Shown here: positions 34,105-45,319 of the stretch, one piece after another | Numbering within the stretch: the first letter of the stretch is position 1 | How the letters are laid out: each line of letters begins with the position of its first letter | Origin: Tieghemostelium lacteum | Taxonomy: Eukaryota; Evosea; Eumycetozoa; Dictyosteliales; Raperosteliaceae | Length of the DNA: 64,000 bases | Direction of reading: 5' to 3' | Assembly: GCA_001606155.1 (NCBI GenBank) | Contig: LODT01000001.1 | Location: 1,240,001-1,304,000 of the forward strand | Translations under genes and position numbers: made by a program | Notes under the pieces: generated by a model | Database searches by the model: none | The model's input: only the letters and a program-made list of their open reading frames with translations | Told to the model about the DNA's origin: nothing

Positions 34105-36665
34105 ATGGGTCAAAAAAAGAAGAAGTTAGCTAAGGGACGTCTAGATAAGTTTTATTATCTAGCAAAAGAACAAGGTTACAGATCTCGTGCTGCCTTCAAA
34201 TTAATACAATTAAATAAGAAATATAACTTTTTAGGTAATGCTAAAGCATGTTTAGATCTTTGTGCTGCCCCAGGTGGTTGGTATGTTTTATTTTATAGAT
34301 TTTTATAAATATTTGGGATATATATTAATAATTAAGATGATGATGATGATGATTTTTATAAAATAGGATGCAAGTTGCAAGTAAATATATGCCAGTGCAA
34401 TCATTGATTGTTGGTGTTGATTTGGATCCAATTAGACAGGTTAGAAATTGTATTAGTATTGCAGATGATATTACAACACAACATTGTAGAGCTGAAATTA
34501 GAAAGGCATTGAAAACATGGAAAGTTGATGTGTGTCTACATGATGGTGCACCTAATATGGGTACTTCATGGGTTCAAGATGCCTATCAACAAGCAGAGTT
34601 GACATTACACGCATTGAAATTGGCAACTGAGTTTTTGACTACTGGTGGATGGTTTGTGACTAAGGTATTCAGAGGTCCAGATTACAATTCCCTAATTTAC
34701 ATTTTCAACAAACTTTTTAAGAAAGTTGAAAGTACCAAACCACAAGCCTCTAGAAATGTATCTGCTGAGATTTTTGTAGTTTGTCAAGGATTTATCAATC
34801 CAAAGAAAATAGATCCAAAATTGTTGGATCCTAAATATGTCTTTAAAGAAATTCAAGAGGGTCCAAAGAAAGTAGATATTCTCTCTGACAAGAAAGCCAA
34901 GAGAAACAGACAAGGTTATGAAGATGGAGTTAATGTTCTCTTCAAGAAAGCTTTTGTCTCAGATTTTATCAATTCTACTGAACATCTCAGAGTTCTATCT
35001 GCCAATAACCAATTGGAATGGGATGAACAATCTAAAATCTATTTAGAGCATCCAGAGACCACAACTGAGATTAAAGAGTGTTTCAAAGATCTCAAAGTCT
35101 TGGGTAAATTTGATTTCTCAAAGATTATAAAGTGGAGAAAAGAAATGATTCAGTACAAGGAAAAACTTGAGAATCCAAATGCTGGTGATGAACTAAAACC
35201 TGAAGTTGAAGATGATACACCAAAGACTTTGGAGGAGATGGACAGAGAACTAGACGAACAAATCAAACAACTCATGGAGAATGTCGAAAAGAAAAAACGT
35301 AAGGAAAAAAAGAAGGCAAATGAAAAAAAGAGAGATTTGCAAAAGAGAATTGAATTGCAAATGCATATTCCAGGTGACTCTATCCAAGAGAGTGCTGATG
35401 TTGATTTGTTTACTGTTAGAGGAAAGAATCAGATACTAAATCTAGATGCAGAGGCAACTATTCTCACAGACTCTGAAGACGATGAAAACTATGAAGAATA
35501 CTCTGATGATGAGGAAGCAAACTTTGATAAAGATGAGTTTATGGAACAACAAATTGATAAGCAATACAATGACTATTTGGTTAGAATAAAGAATCGTAGA
35601 GCTAAAGAAGTTGAAAAAGTCTCTAAAAATAAAGTGGCTAATGATGAAGATATGGAGGATGATAATCAAGATGATCAACAAATGGAAGATGATGATGATG
35701 AAGGTGACAATGAAATTTACAAGAGTGGTAAAAGAAAAGCTGCATCTATTGAAGCTACAACTAATTTATGGTTTGATCAAGATTTATTTGGATCGGTTCA
35801 GAATGATGAAGAGAATGATGATGATGAAGATAACCAAGAAGATCAAAAAGTAATTCAACCAAAAAAGAAATTAAAATTACAAAATCAATCCACAACCACC
35901 ACAACCACTACAACCACATCGAGTAAAAAGAATAACAAAAAAGAAAAATCTAATGGAAAATATCAAACCCCACCAACTTCAATGGATTTGGATAATGAGG
36001 AAGATGAAAAGGATGAGAATAACTATGATAATATTTTGAATGGAAATAATTTTGAAGAGGTACCTTTGGAGAAGGATATTGAAATGGAATCAGACGACTC
36101 AGAGGACGAAGATGATAAGATTAAGACACTGGCACTCGGTCAATTTTTATTGAGAAAGAAAACAAGGGAAGAAATGTATGATAATACCTTTAACCGTTAC
36201 AGTTTTGCTGATCAAGAGTTACCACTATGGTTTACAGATGACGAAAATCGTCATAATAAACCACAAACTCCACTGACTAAAGAGATGGTTAATGAGATTA
36301 GACAGAGAATTAAAGAAATTGATTCTAGACCCATTAAGAAGATTGCTGAGGCTAAAGCTAGAAAGAAGTATAGAGCTACAAAGAAAATGGAGAAGATTAG
36401 AGATAAAGCAAATTCAGTTGTTGATAATCCTGAGATGTCTAATCGTGAAAAGGCCAGAGCCATTGAGAAAATGTATAAAGGTCAAGACAAGACAAAAACT
36501 AAAAATAAGAAGATTGTTGTCATTGCAAAGAAATCAAAAACTGCTGGTGGTGGTTCTGGTAAATATAAAATGGTCGATAAGAGACAAAAGAAAGAATTAC
36601 GTAGTCAAAAAGCAAAAGACAAGAGAGCTGGAATTAAAACTCCAAAACCAAAACCTAGAAAATAA
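34105..36665 (+). CDS. spb1: SPB1/FTSJ3 rRNA 2'-O-methyltransferase
   Basis: Exons 34105-34280 and 34367-36665 (phase 2, GTATGT donor, ATAG acceptor) give 824 residues, close to yeast Spb1 (841) and human FTSJ3 (847). The N-terminal FtsJ/RrmJ domain shows [17 protein letters not shown], the SAM-binding [16 protein letters not shown] (completed by the splice), [11 protein letters not shown] and the catalytic Lys in [15 protein letters not shown] middle helical region (DUF3381) and acidic segments follow, and the last 200 residues match Spb1_C with a very basic end ([18 protein letters not shown]). It methylates the ribosomal large-subunit A-loop and is needed for 60S assembly in the nucleolus. 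Confidence 0.94.
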
Positions 36666-36766
36666 ATTTATTCACTTAATGTTTTACACAGATTTACTTT
36701 AAAAATTCCATATTTATGTGAATTTAGTAGAGGGTTTATTGTTTAGGGAGGTGTGGTGTTTACAAA

Positions 36767-38728
36767 TCAGGATTGAGATTCACTATTGTTATTGGAATTG
36801 TTGGATAATGTAGATTTTAATCTTCTCTTTTTACGATCTCTTCTGAGTAATTTTTGATAGTTCTTTTCAGAGTTTGCTTGAAACATTTTCTTTTTCTTTA
36901 GTGACTCTTGTCTATTTAATATTGATTTACATTCTTTTAATGCTTGTGATTTGATTTGGTTGTTGATTTCCAATTGAGTTTTTAGTTTGTTTTGAAGGAA
37001 TCTCAATTCTGTACAAATTTCGTCATCCTCTCTGGACGAGTATATAAAATTATTATTGTTATTACTAGGGTTAAGTATGGAATTTTGGTGTTGTTGTGAA
37101 CTGGATGTATGTGAAGGACTTCCAAGTACATAGTCATCGTAGATACCCAAACTTTTGAGTTCCAATTGAATTCTCTGTTCAAGTGATTTCTGACTACCCA
37201 CACTATAGCTATTAGAAAACTGGTTGGCTTTTAACTGAATTTCTCCACTGTTACTATTAGGTGGATGTGCAGATGTCTCAGTTGGAGAACTAATTACAAT
37301 GTTCTCTTCAATCAAAGCTGATAGTAATCTCATGGATAAATCACCCATGTAAATCTCATCTGACAATAACCCTAATGGATTATCATTAGTTGAAGACGAT
37401 GTAGTTGTAGTCGTTGTTGTAGTTTGTTGTTCTTCTTGATCTGTTGTAAATGAATTGGTTCTTAGCTGTCTATGAGGTGGTTGAGGTTTGGTTGAAGAAC
37501 TTCCATATCGGTCCTGATCCTCCTGATGCCAAACCTCAGTATAATGCTGCCCCAAAGACGGAATATTAAAATATCTACTATAGTAATCATCAGATTTTGG
37601 TGTAATATGTGATATATCTGATTCAGTTATAAATTTAAAATAACTATCCATAGATGCCCAAAATGTACTGGGTCCTACTGTAGGTCCATGATGCTGATTC
37701 TTTGGTGGTGGATCATCATTGAACCCAGAATCTGCTCTCTTGTTCTTCTTTTTCATTTCATTATAATTACTATGCGAGGTCGAGGAAGAGCTTTTCTTTT
37801 TATTCTTTTTAGGAGCACCTTTTTTAGAACCTCTATGTTCTCTTCCACCTCCTGATTCATAGTCTTCATTCGACTTGTCGAGGTCATCTTGTGAGTTTTG
37901 GTCGCTACCTTCTATAAATGTATTCTGTCTCGAAGATGACGATTGTTGATGAGACTCTTCAACATCAACTATATCAATATCGTCATCGGATTCCAAAATT
38001 CTATTTTTTCTTCTGGTAGCTTTGCTACTGCTGGTAGTGGAATGCTGTTGAGGTGGGTCAACATTCATGTCATCTGTGTCCATAGGTTGTGTAGATGATC
38101 CTTCTTGTTCAATGTCTTGAAACTCATAGTTTGCTTGTTGAGTCGAATGTATATCTGTACCCATTGAATTGGTGCGTTCCATCGATGACATGTCACTGAA
38201 ACTATCAGTTTGGTCATTGTGTTGTCGAAAGTAACTGCTTCTGTTGAACTGGTAAGGTAACGTTGACTTTTCAGTTCTCTTTAGTGTTTCTAATTGTTGA
38301 TTTATCAGTTCTTTACAATCTAATATATACTGACGAAACTGAAGCATATCATCGTATGCAGCTTGAAGTTCGTCAAGATCCATGTTAATTGGTTGTGATT
38401 GTACTTGTTTGTCACTGAATAAATCCTCTTCATCTTCTTTATCTTCCTCATCACTAGAATTTAAATATTCATCTGGATTTATATTATTACTGGCACAAAG
38501 TCTGGAAATACGTCCTATATTATCGTTTGAAATCATATTCTCCAATACATCGATTGGAGGTATATATAATTTTATATTCTGTTCATTATTGTTATTGCTA
38601 TTACTACTAAAACTTTTTGGTAATTTTTTGGATTTTTCTTGAGATCCATGATGAGATCCAGGTCCTCTACCATCCGAATCTGCTGTATTTAATGGTTTAT
38701 TCTTTGGTGGTCTTCCTCTCTTTGGCAT
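36767..38728 (-). CDS. tada3: TADA3 (Ada3) subunit of SAGA-type histone acetyltransferase
   Basis: A single-exon, 653-residue protein. It starts MPKRGRPPKNKP, an AT-hook-like DNA-binding motif. Low-complexity Ser/Asn/Gln regions separate conserved blocks that match TADA3 in order: LDELQAAYDDMLQFRQYI (N-terminal helix), STFWASMDSYF, FNIPSLGQHYTEVWHQEDQ, GDLSMRLLSALIEENIVIS, SLEQRIQLELKSLGIYDDY and DDEICTELRFLQNKLKTQLE. A basic coiled end (KNYQKLLRRDRKKRRLK) closes it. Ada3 links Gcn5 and Ada2 in the acetyltransferase module. The AT-hook at the start is an extra feature compared with the animal protein as I know it. A 5' A/T-rich spacer of 160 bases separates it from the divergent HMG/PHD gene. 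Confidence 0.88.
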   Translation of the reverse strand: MPKRGRPPKNKPLNTADSDGRGPGSHHGSQEKSKKLPKSFSSNSNNNNEQNIKLYIPPIDVLENMISNDNIGRISRLCASNNINPDEYLNSSDEEDKEDEEDLFSDKQVQSQPINMDLDELQAAYDDMLQFRQYILDCKELINQQLETLKRTEKSTLPYQFNRSSYFRQHNDQTDSFSDMSSMERTNSMGTDIHSTQQANYEFQDIEQEGSSTQPMDTDDMNVDPPQQHSTTSSSKATRRKNRILESDDDIDIVDVEESHQQSSSSRQNTFIEGSDQNSQDDLDKSNEDYESGGGREHRGSKKGAPKKNKKKSSSSTSHSNYNEMKKKNKRADSGFNDDPPPKNQHHGPTVGPSTFWASMDSYFKFITESDISHITPKSDDYYSRYFNIPSLGQHYTEVWHQEDQDRYGSSSTKPQPPHRQLRTNSFTTDQEEQQTTTTTTTTSSSTNDNPLGLLSDEIYMGDLSMRLLSALIEENIVISSPTETSAHPPNSNSGEIQLKANQFSNSYSVGSQKSLEQRIQLELKSLGIYDDYVLGSPSHTSSSQQHQNSILNPSNNNNNFIYSSREDDEICTELRFLQNKLKTQLEINNQIKSQALKECKSILNRQESLKKKKMFQANSEKNYQKLLRRDRKKRRLKSTLSNNSNNNSESQS

Positions 38729-38888
38729 TTTATGTTGTTCTATACAAAAAACCTAAGAGTAAGTTAACTCTTTACTCCAAAGACCTCAAATAAAAATAGT
38801 AAAAAAATTTTTATTTTTTTTTTCCATTTTTCATTGTTTTTGACATTTTGTTCAAATTAAAAAAATCACCATTTTTAAAGATAAATAG

Positions 38889-40724
38889 ATGACTTCAATT
38901 TCAAATGGAACTCCACAACAAGTACCACAACAACTATTGGGACAAGATGAAGTTACCCAGGGTACTTATCTTTGCTCTAAATGTGGTCAGAGAAAGAGAG
39001 GTCATACATGTACAGTTCAACCTACAAAATCTATAGAGCAACTTCCATTATTGCAAATGTATGGCACACCAGGTGGATACAGTGTGCCAATGGCAACTAG
39101 AAGAACTTTTAATCAAACTATGCAGAATCAACAGGCTGTACTACAACAACAACAAATGTCACAAAATCATACAGCCTATTTAAACTATCAAGCATTTCTA
39201 CAACAACAACAACATACATCATTGGTCAAACCCAATCAACCATTGAGTGAAGATCAAAAGAGGGAGAGAGAGAAAATGGCCAGTAATTACAATATGACAC
39301 TTTTTTTGGACAAACAAGAACGTCATCCATTTTATTTTGACCCCCACACCAAAACTATTCAAGTTATAAACAGTTTTGAGATTACAGTCTCTGATCAATG
39401 GAAGAATCTATCAGAGGCTGAGAAATCGGATATTACCAAAGACATTCAGGTAATGGTTACTCAGAGACATGTTTTATTGGAAAACCAACAAAACATACAA
39501 GAAATGTCACATTTTATAGACCAGAATGAACAAAAGAAAAAAAGAGAGTTTGAAAGATACCAAATACTATCCAATCATCGTATGGATCTCATAAAGGAGG
39601 CCATTGAAAAGATACCTAAACCCAAGAATAACATTGCCTCTTTCTTCCACTATCTCAACTCGAGAAGAGATTTGGAGAAGAAAGCAAAACCTGAATCGAC
39701 TCTATCGGATATTGCAAAGTTGGTAGCATCAAAATGGAAACAGTTGAGTGAGGAAGAAAAGCAACCATACAATGAAAAGGCAAGAGAAGATCGTAAACGT
39801 TACGAAGATGAGGTCAGAGCCTACAATCAAAAGATTGCACAGATTCGAGAAGAGACACCAGAAGTTGACTACAACCATGTTATTGATGAAAACTATCCTC
39901 TTCCTAACAAACCATCTTCAGTGCCTACAAGCACTCAATCCAGTTTTATCACTAGTAAATTTGGTTCACAAGTGGACAAGTCTACAAAATGTGAGTCTTG
40001 TCATCAGAATGATTTGTTAGAGGAGATGATCAAGTGTAATGCATGTGAGAACCACTACCATTCCAGTAAGTGTATTAACTTACCACCAGTTACAATTGAC
40101 TATCTCAAAAGTGGTGACAAGAGACAGAAATGGTGTTGTGAAAATTGTAAAGTTTGTAAAGTATGTCATGACAATGTCAATGATGATAAGATTACCATTT
40201 GTGATATATGCGATAAAGCATTTCACATCTATTGTCTCCAACCACCACTCACAAAGATTCCAGCAAGTGGATGGAGATGTACTAAATGTATATTTTGTAT
40301 ACACTGTGGTTCTTCAACTCCAGGTCAGAACCCAACTAGTAAATGGAAATCTAATTACACTAGTTGTGAGACATGTTACAATCAATTTGCTGAGAAGAAG
40401 TATTGTCCAGTTTGCAGAGTCATCTTACCAAAGACCACAGAAAAACCTACTATTCAATGTATAAGATGTAATAGACATGTTCATATTAACTGTGATGAAA
40501 CACAACCAACTTCTAATATGACTGAAACTTATAAATGTCCACAATGTCGTGTAGTTCCACAACAAAAAATTGTTCCAAAACCACTGGTAACTGAAACTGA
40601 ACTAATAACTCAAACCCCTCAAAAACTAACTAGAAGAACTGCTGCAATCAATGCAAATAATAATTTAAAGAGAAAAAGAGATGAAGACGATGAATCAGAA
40701 TCCGACTTAAATATTGAAGATTAA
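38889..40724 (+). CDS. HMG-box and multiple PHD-finger chromatin protein
   Basis: A single-exon, 611-residue protein. Near residues 27-41 is a short Cys motif (CSKCGQRKRGHTC). A Gln-rich region follows, then an HMG box at about 240-310 (PKPKNNIASFFHYLNSRRD, ASKWKQLSEEEKQPYNEKAR). Two adjoining PHD fingers occupy about 367-470 (CESCHQNDLLEEMIKC, then CKVCHDNVNDDKITICDICD with AFHIYCLQPPL), and a third Cys/His-rich finger about 506-555 (CPVCRVILP, then CIRCNRHVHINC). A basic and acidic tail ends it. PHD fingers read histone H3 tails and HMG boxes bend DNA, so a chromatin-remodeller or methyltransferase subunit is likely. I know no exact animal counterpart with this order. It is divergent from TADA3. 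Confidence 0.85.
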   Translation: MTSISNGTPQQVPQQLLGQDEVTQGTYLCSKCGQRKRGHTCTVQPTKSIEQLPLLQMYGTPGGYSVPMATRRTFNQTMQNQQAVLQQQQMSQNHTAYLNYQAFLQQQQHTSLVKPNQPLSEDQKREREKMASNYNMTLFLDKQERHPFYFDPHTKTIQVINSFEITVSDQWKNLSEAEKSDITKDIQVMVTQRHVLLENQQNIQEMSHFIDQNEQKKKREFERYQILSNHRMDLIKEAIEKIPKPKNNIASFFHYLNSRRDLEKKAKPESTLSDIAKLVASKWKQLSEEEKQPYNEKAREDRKRYEDEVRAYNQKIAQIREETPEVDYNHVIDENYPLPNKPSSVPTSTQSSFITSKFGSQVDKSTKCESCHQNDLLEEMIKCNACENHYHSSKCINLPPVTIDYLKSGDKRQKWCCENCKVCKVCHDNVNDDKITICDICDKAFHIYCLQPPLTKIPASGWRCTKCIFCIHCGSSTPGQNPTSKWKSNYTSCETCYNQFAEKKYCPVCRVILPKTTEKPTIQCIRCNRHVHINCDETQPTSNMTETYKCPQCRVVPQQKIVPKPLVTETELITQTPQKLTRRTAAINANNNLKRKRDEDDESESDLNIED

Positions 40725-40985
40725 TATCTCAACTAAAAACCTTTTTCAAGAAACCTCAAAATAAAAACGGAAAGATATATTCTTTTTTATATATAATATA
40801 TAATATATTTTATAATAATCATTATTATTTATTATTATGTGATTTTGTGTTTCTAAAAAAACTTTTTTCAATGAAAGTTGTATTATTGTTATTTTTGAGT
40901 GAGATTGGGGTGTGCTTAGTGCGATATAGTAGCGAAGGTAAGGTAGGTTAGAGGGATAGGAGAGAGAGAGGAGGGAAAGGAAGGA

Positions 40986-41978
40986 TTATTTATTTTGAAC
41001 AAAAGGTTTAATTTTCTTAACCATACTGACACCAGTACCATTTACCCAAGGATGAGCAAGACACTGTTCATAAGTATATCTTTTTTCAGGATTCTTTTCA
41101 ATCAAATGACTGACAAGATCTTTAGCAGACTCAGAGATATCAAGATTCTCAGGCCAACCATATTCTACATTTCTTATTTTTTCATAAAGGATATTCAAAT
41201 GTTGATGCCAAAATGGGAAACATCCAGTTAGAAGTACATATGTAATGACACCAACACTCCATAGATCGCAAGCCTTGTCATAGGGTTTACATTCCAAGAC
41301 TTCAGGTGCCACATACTCGGGTGACCCACAACAAGTCTCCAGATATTCACCACCGTCGAATATCTTAGACAAACCAAAATCTGCAACACGGATATCGTCT
41401 CCGTCTTGACCTGAACAGAGCAGATTCTGTGGTTTCAAATCCCTATGAGCTATACCAGAGGCATGTAAATGTCCTACTGCCGACACAATCTGTCTGACAA
41501 TCTTTGATGCATCTTGTTCAGAGTATTCACCTCTCTGAACAATCTTATCAAATAATTCACCACCTTTTACCAACTCCAATACCAAATGTAAATGTCTAGT
41601 GGTTTCATAGACTTCGTATAGTTTTAATATATTTGGATGATCACCCACTTTTTTCATAATTTCAATTTCTCTCAATAACAATTTGTTTTTTATAAATTTG
41701 GTATTGATTGATTTGATTGCTACTTTTTCGCCTGATTCTCTGTGTGTTGCTTCTCTAACTACTGAAAATGCTCCTCTTTATAAATATATTCAATATTAAT
41801 ATCACAAACTTTTTGTTATACTAAACAATACTAAGGGCCATTTCAAAACATACTTTCCAATTTCTGGACCTAATATATAATGTTGTCTCAAAAGTGCGTT
41901 GTTATCGATTTCCATTTCATCTCCGCTATCATCTGAAAGATTTTCAATTTCATCATCTGAACTATCCATTCTCTCCAT
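40986..41978 (-). CDS. CaMK-family serine/threonine kinase
   Basis: Exon 1 is 41978-41854 and exon 2 is 41775-40986 (phase 2, GTATGT donor, AAAG acceptor), 304 residues. An acidic N-terminus (SSDDEIENLSDDSGDEMEID) precedes a complete kinase domain: glycine loop GKGAFSVV (created by the splice), VAIK with the ATP-binding Lys, HRDLKPQNLL, DFGLS and APEVL. The GGELFDKIV and GCFPFWHQHLN segments are typical of calcium/calmodulin-dependent kinases, DCAMKL and myosin light chain kinase A. It ends soon after the domain, with no obvious autoinhibitory or calmodulin-binding segment and no EF hands. It may be regulated by phosphorylation of the activation loop. Confidence 0.9.
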
Positions 41979-42838
41979 TTATAATATAATATATTTTGAA
42001 TTTCCTAATTTAACAAATAAATAAATAATAATAATACCCTTGTTTTTTTTTTTTGCTAAATTATGGTGGTGTATGTAATTTATAATTGAAACAATAGTTA
42101 GTATAAAACTCAGTATATTATATATTATCATTAACATCAACAAGAACAACAACAATAAAATCAAAAACTTGATATTTTTATTGTTTAAATGATTGATGTG
42201 TGTTTGATAATATAAATCTTTTAATTAATGATTAATCATACATTCTGTTTGTTGAAATAAAGAAGTGTGGGGGTGAGTACAGATACAAAATATCGATATA
42301 TACAAAATGTAACAAAAAACTATTAAAAAAAAAAAAAAAAAAAACTATTCTGTTTTAAAATTTTTCAGACAAAGAAGAAGTTGGTTTTTTTTTGAATGAT
42401 TGATTGATTGTATTTATAGTTGAGATGAGATATGAACTTGTTTACTTAAATACATGTTTCATACCGCTTCGTTTTGCGATTGATGTGATTTTTTAAAATT
42501 GGTGGTTTTTTATTTTTTGTTTTCAAAGTATATAAATATCTTTTTTTCTTTTTGTTGAATGGACTGTACTCTATTAATACCAAAGATGAAAAAACAAGTT
42601 TTATATATTTTTAAAATGTATTTATATATATAAATACTCTTTTGATTAATAAATGGTACTTATTGAAAATGGGTTGATTACTTGTTGGTTTTTATAAAAA
42701 AAAAAAGAAGAGAAGAGGTGTGTGGTGAGATGTGTTGTGTGATTTGGATTATTGTTATTGTTAATGTTGATTGAGGTGTGTATTTACTTGTATTTTTAAA
42801 TAATATTTGTTTTGTTGTTGTTGTTATTGTTTATTTGT
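41979..42838. other. AT-rich intergenic region
   Basis: 860 bases holding the kinase promoter and the 3' end of the small membrane protein gene. It has an A-tract of about 20 bases near 42327-42346 and GTGTGGTGAGATGTGTTGTGTG-like TG-rich sequence near 42720. No gene or RNA was recognised. Confidence 0.55.
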
Positions 42839-43003
42839 TTATTGTCTTCTAGATAACCAACCCAAGAAGGCTAATAATAAAACAAAGAACATTGCAATAC
42901 CAATCAATAGTGCAATAGTATCACCTGCATTCCAATCACCAGCAGCAACCAATGAAATAATAGTTGATAAGATACCAGCTGATAAGATTTGTTTAGAGTT
43001 CAT
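42839..43003 (-). CDS. 54-residue membrane protein
   Basis: A short frame of 54 residues starting MNSKQILSAGILSTIISLVA, with two hydrophobic segments (about residues 6-20 and 28-47, the second IALLIGIAMFFVLLLAFLGW) separated by AAGDWNAGDT, and a basic LSRRQ end. It fits a small two-pass membrane protein. Evidence for a real gene: codons here are less AT-biased than the flanks, the composition is sensible, and the ATG is directly preceded by AAAAG, which fits an intron acceptor paired with a GTATGT donor at 43241 (a 238-base intron in the 5'UTR). I do not recognise the family. Confidence 0.65.
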   Translation of the reverse strand: MNSKQILSAGILSTIISLVAAGDWNAGDTIALLIGIAMFFVLLLAFLGWLSRRQ

Positions 43004-43917
43004 CTTTTATATATATTTTATATTATATTGAGTTTTATATAAGTGAGTTTGAAAAGAATGCAAATATGATAATACTAAGTTTACTATACAATAATTTTAG
43101 TGTGTTTTGATTTCAAATCTATTTACTACTACTAAAAATTTAATCTATTTTCATTCATAAATCATAAAATTTCATTAATCATCATGATCATTGTACATAC
43201 AATTTTGATGAGAATTTATATCAATAGTAACAAAAACATACCTTTTTTGTGGGCTTTCGTTGTATATAAGTAAAAAAAAAAAAATTTTTAAAAAAAGTAA
43301 ATAAAAATTGGACCTATTGCTTTTTCTTTGGAAATTGTCAATCATATTCCTAAAAAATGAAGGAATCTCTTTTTTATATTTCTTTTGTTTAAGTTACTTT
43401 TATTTTTTTTTTTTTTCATTCATTATTATCAATCTTAGTATCATTGATGTAAAGATTATCAAAAATTTGATATTCATACAATACCACACATTCTTATATG
43501 ATCAAATACACCCACCCCTTCTTTATATACACAATTAATATAAAAATATTTTTTTTATGTTTTTGATATCAATTGTAAAATTTTAAAGGGGTTGATATTT
43601 TACATTTGAAATGGGAGTAGAGTTGGAAATTGATTGATTGAACTTTGGATTTTTCCTTAATTATTTCTAATCAATAATCAAATTAAAGGTCCGCGGTTAA
43701 ATAAATGTTCATGAAATGAAATCATGATCCTTCATGAAGTTTTGTGGATTAATTTTTTAATATTAAAAAAATATCTAAGTAGATAAATAATATTTCATCC
43801 TAAAACAAACCCAGAAAGTTCATTCGATTTTTTCGGTGGGGTTCAATAAAAACAAAAAATTTTTTTTTCTTTTTTCATTTATAAAAATCACTGAATATAA
43901 ATTTTATCAACAGGAAA
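43004..43917. other. Intergenic region with probable 5'UTR intron
   Basis: 43004-43241 looks like a minus-strand intron in the 5'UTR of the small membrane protein gene (donor AG-GTATGT at 43241, acceptor AAAAG next to the ATG). The rest is AT-rich promoter for it and for cathepsin D, with a CCGCGG-containing patch near 43690. A 76-codon open frame at 43308-43538 is Phe/Leu/Ile-rich and unconvincing. Confidence 0.5.
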
Positions 43918-45319
43918 ATGAAATTAACTTTGTTAGCTTGTTTCTTATCTTTCATCATTGTCTCTCAAGCATTGACGTATGTACACTAGAGTTGGAAGAG
44001 ATCATGTGAGGATTTGATATTTAGAGTTTGGATATTAATTCTTTGTAAAAATTTCCAGTGTACCACTCTCTTATCACCCAGCCTCCAGAGCTGCCAGAAA
44101 GAGAATCCCACACAACCTCGAAAAGAAATATAATGCTTTATTAGGTGGTGGTTCAACCAACATCCCAATTACTGATTTCGAAGATGTAAGTCTCCTAACT
44201 ATGAAAATACAGATAACTTCAAAAAAAATATCTTGTAAAATTATTTTTAAAAGAAATTAGATATTATTTGAAATACCAACCATTCGGATAAAAATGATAT
44301 TAATTATGATTTTATATTAGGCTCAATATTATGGTTCAATTACTATTGGTACTCCAGGTCAACCATTCAAAGTAGTTTTTGATACTGGTTCATCTAACTT
44401 ATGGGTTCCATCCAAACAATGTCCAATCACTGTTATTGCTTGTGATTTACACAACAAATACAACTCAGGTGCCTCTAAGACCTACGTTGCCAACGGTACT
44501 GAATTCTCCATTCAATATGGTTCTGGTGCCATGAGTGGATTTGTATCTCAAGATACCGTCACTGTTGGTGATATCGTTGTACAAAACCAATTATTCGCTG
44601 AAGCTACTGCTGAACCAGGTTTGGCTTTTGACTTTGCCAAGTTTGATGGTATTTTAGGTTTGGCTTTCCAATCCATCTCTGTCAATGACATTCCACCAGT
44701 ATTCTACAATATGATGGCTCAAGGTTCAATCTCTGATAACTTATTCTCATTCTGGTTGAGCAAGACCCCAGGAAGCAACGGTGGTGAATTATCCTTCGGT
44801 TCCATTGATAACACTAAATACACTGGTTCAATTAACTACGTTCCATTGACCAACGAAACCTACTGGAACTTCAAGATGGACGACTTCAGTCTCTCTGGTC
44901 AATCCTTGGGATTCTGTGGTGCTTCAGGTTGTTCTGCTATTGCTGATTCAGGTACATCATTGATTGCTGGTCCAGTTGATTTCATCCAAGCCCTTAACTC
45001 CAAATTGGGTGCCATTGAGGTCGAAGGTGAAGCTATCTTCCCATCATGTTCCGTCATCTCATCTCTCCCAGATGTCTCTGTAACCTTAAACGGTGTTGTC
45101 TACACTTTAACCCCACAAGACTACGTTCTCCAAATCACTGAATTCGGTAAGACTTCATGTTTAAGTGGTTTCATGGGTATCCAATTACCACCACAATTAG
45201 GTAACCTTTTCATTTTGGGTGATGTTTTCATTTCAACTTACTACACTGTTTTCAACTATGACCAAAAAGCTGTTGGTTTTGCCACCGCTGTCCAAAACTC
45301 TGGTTCTGGTTCAAACTAA
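43918..45319 (+). CDS. ctsD: Cathepsin D-type aspartic protease
   Basis: Exons 43918-43976, 44059-44185 and 44321-45319 (phases 2 and 0) give 394 residues, close to D. discoideum cathepsin D (about 383). A signal peptide (MKLTLLACFLSFIIVSQAL) is followed by a propeptide with basic residues, then the mature enzyme from about FEDAQYYGSITIGTPGQPF. The two catalytic Asp are in VVFDTGSSNLWVP (about residue 84) and CSAIADSGTSLIAGP (about 270); the flap Tyr is in IQYGSGAMSG. Asn-X-Ser/Thr sites suggest glycosylation. It degrades proteins in lysosomes and endosomes. The protein ends with a Gly/Ser tail. Codon use is noticeably biased towards C-ending codons, suggesting high expression. Confidence 0.95.

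Noticed and set aside
43308-43538. 76-codon plus-strand frame upstream of cathepsin D
   Set aside because: Phe/Leu/Ser/Ile-rich translation of poly-T DNA without a signal-peptide pattern or conserved features.
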